Source of the DNA: Bradyrhizobium amphicarpaeae
GTDB taxonomy: Bacteria > Pseudomonadota > Alphaproteobacteria > Rhizobiales > Xanthobacteraceae
Length of the DNA: 64,000 bases
Reading direction: 5' to 3'
NCBI RefSeq assembly: GCF_002266435.3
Contig: NZ_CP029426.2
Location: 4,990,001-5,054,000 of the forward strand
How positions within the stretch are numbered: the stretch's first letter is position 1; each line of letters starts with the position of its first letter. Positions 63,022 through 64,000 of the stretch are shown piece after piece. A model generated the notes under the pieces. That model saw only the letters and a list, made by a program, of their open reading frames with translations. It did no database searches and was not told where the DNA came from. Both the position numbers and the translations under genes were made by a program.

Positions 63022-63468
63022 ATGGAACACGTCGAACAAGTTCGATTCGGCGACCAGCTCTACGCGATCATCGTGCGGGCCTCGTTCCGCGAGCCGGGCA
63101 TCCACTTCTTTTCGACGCCGGAGTTGTCCCAGCAGCTCGCCTTCATGAGTCACCCGCAAGGCAAGACCATCGAGCCTCACCGCCACAACAAGGTGACGCG
63201 GGAGGTGCACTACACCCAGGAGGTGCTCCTGATCCAGAAGGGCAAGCTCCAGGTCGACTTCTACACCGTCGAAGAGGCATATCTCGAAAGCCGCGTGCTC
63301 GGTGTCGGCGACATCATCCTGCTCTGCAGCGGCGCTCACGGCTTCCACGTGCTCGAGCCGCTCGAGATGTTCGAGATCAAGCAAGGTCCCTATTCCGGCG
63401 AGGCCGACAAGACACGCTTTGCCGAAGCTTCACCGTCCGAGATCCGGATCAAAGGCCCAAACCCGTGA
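63022..63468 (+). CDS. small cupin-fold protein
   Basis: The 148-residue protein fits a single cupin barrel: EPHRHNKVTREVHYTQEVLLIQKGKLQVDFY supplies the metal-type histidines, followed by GVGDIILLCSGAHGFHVLEP. Small cupins in sugar loci often serve as 3,4-ketoisomerases or epimerases. It overlaps the DegT aminotransferase gene by a GTGA junction, a common pair in amino-sugar pathways. The exact reaction cannot be read. Confidence 0.72.
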   Translation: MEHVEQVRFGDQLYAIIVRASFREPGIHFFSTPELSQQLAFMSHPQGKTIEPHRHNKVTREVHYTQEVLLIQKGKLQVDFYTVEEAYLESRVLGVGDIILLCSGAHGFHVLEPLEMFEIKQGPYSGEADKTRFAEASPSEIRIKGPNP

Positions 63469-64000
63469 CAGCGCCGTTCATTCCCGTCAACACGCCGCTG
63501 CTCGACGGCAACGAGGCCGACTATCTCGCCGAATGCATCCGCACCGGATGGATCTCCTCGGAGGGGCCGTTCATCAAGCGGTTCGAGCAGGCGATGGCCG
63601 AAGCCGCCGGTCGGCACCACGGCGTTGCCGTGACCAACGGCTCGGTCGCGCTCGATATCGCCGTTCATGCGCTCGGGCTCGAGCAAGGCTCCGAGGTCAT
63701 CATTCCGACCTTCACGATCATCAGCTGTGCCGCGGCGATCGTGCGCGCCGGTCTCGTCCCGGTCGGAGTCGACTGCGACGCCGCGACCTGGAACATGACG
63801 GCCGAAGGCGTTGAAGCCGCGATCACACCTCGCACGCGCGCGATCATGCTGGTCCACATCTACGGTCTGCCGGTCGATCTCGATCCGATCATCGCGCTGG
63901 CGCGCAAGCACGACCTGAGGGTGATCGAGGATGCCGCCGAGATGCACGGCCAGACCTACCGCGGCGCCCCCTGCGGCAGCTTCGGCGATGTCTCGACGTT
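63465..64000 (+). CDS. DegT/DnrJ/EryC1/StrS aminotransferase, truncated by the window end
   Basis: About 178 residues are present and the gene runs off the window. GWISSEGPFIKRFEQAMA, VTNGSVALDIAVHALGL, EVIIPTFTIISCAAAIVRAGLVPVGVD and the aspartate in VIEDAAEMHG match the PLP-binding N-terminal half of the family; the Schiff-base lysine lies beyond the end. It should aminate a keto sugar nucleotide. The GTG start overlaps the cupin stop, so the pair may act on one intermediate, possibly derived from a CDP-, UDP- or dTDP-sugar. Confidence 0.85.
   Translation, partial: MTAPFIPVNTPLLDGNEADYLAECIRTGWISSEGPFIKRFEQAMAEAAGRHHGVAVTNGSVALDIAVHALGLEQGSEVIIPTFTIISCAAAIVRAGLVPVGVDCDAATWNMTAEGVEAAITPRTRAIMLVHIYGLPVDLDPIIALARKHDLRVIEDAAEMHGQTYRGAPCGSFGDVST

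Noticed and set aside
1..64000. tRNA, rRNA, CRISPR arrays or insertion sequences
   Set aside because: I saw no tRNA-like cloverleaf, rRNA segment, regularly spaced repeats or transposase in the window.

Overview
The window is high-GC, tightly packed bacterial DNA. Its branched-chain-type ABC transporter genes, two kinds of interspersed palindromic repeat (one reads out as MDARDKPGHDGR, a false translation typical of Bradyrhizobium and Rhodopseudomonas genomes) and codon use all point to an alphaproteobacterium of the Bradyrhizobium/Nitrobacteraceae group. This assignment is inference from style and family content. No rRNA, tRNA, CRISPR array or insertion sequence is visible.

The first 12 kb is general metabolism. 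It holds a uroporphyrinogen-III synthase-like gene, an MFS exporter, a Crp-type regulator, and a complete LivGHMKF-type ABC transporter with an AMP-forming acyl-CoA ligase placed between the ATPase and permease genes. An AGE-family sugar epimerase and a PaaK-like ligase follow. From about 13 kb to the end the DNA is one very large surface-polysaccharide region.

Block A (13.0-26.1 kb) has an O-carbamoyltransferase and two closely related OafA-type acyltransferase/SGNH genes in inverted orientation. They bracket a seven-gene operon: CBS-GHMP sugar kinase, a NeuB-type synthase fused to a TIM-barrel isomerase domain, a CMP-sugar synthetase, three SDR enzymes and a free-standing TIM-barrel isomerase. 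This looks like a second nonulosonate-type pathway, without the aminotransferase, hydrolysing epimerase and acetyltransferase a legionaminate route needs. Block B (26.2-34.3 kb) holds three minus-strand genes of unknown function, a methyltransferase, a giant membrane protein and a heptose-type nucleotidyltransferase/HAD phosphatase fusion. Block C (34.4-43.2 kb) is a complete CMP-legionaminic acid set (legB, legC, legG, legI, legH, ptmE, ptmF, legF, ptmA).

Block D (43.2-52.7 kb) contains a Wzx-like flippase, a methyltransferase, a 2-oxoglutarate dioxygenase, several glycosyltransferases (two of families that could use CMP-activated acids) and a GtrB/GT-C pair. Block E (52.7-59.2 kb) has a split transketolase, a sugar-nucleotide reductase/epimerase, a sulfotransferase, an aminoglycoside-phosphotransferase-fold kinase and the RfbF/RfbG pair for CDP-4-keto-6-deoxyglucose. 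Block F (59.4-64 kb) has UDP-xylose synthase, a Wzy-like polymerase candidate, a glycosyltransferase, a cupin and a truncated DegT aminotransferase.

Together blocks A-F can supply CMP-legionaminic acid, a second CMP-activated acid, a GDP-heptose-like sugar, a CDP-6-deoxy sugar that may be carbon-extended, and UDP-xylose, plus carbamoyl, acyl, methyl and sulfate decorations, with candidate flipping and polymerisation genes. The initiating glycosyltransferase and chain-length regulator are not in the window. A promoter with its leader is duplicated in front of the block A operon and the block B methyltransferase, which suggests the two are co-expressed and that segments have been reshuffled.
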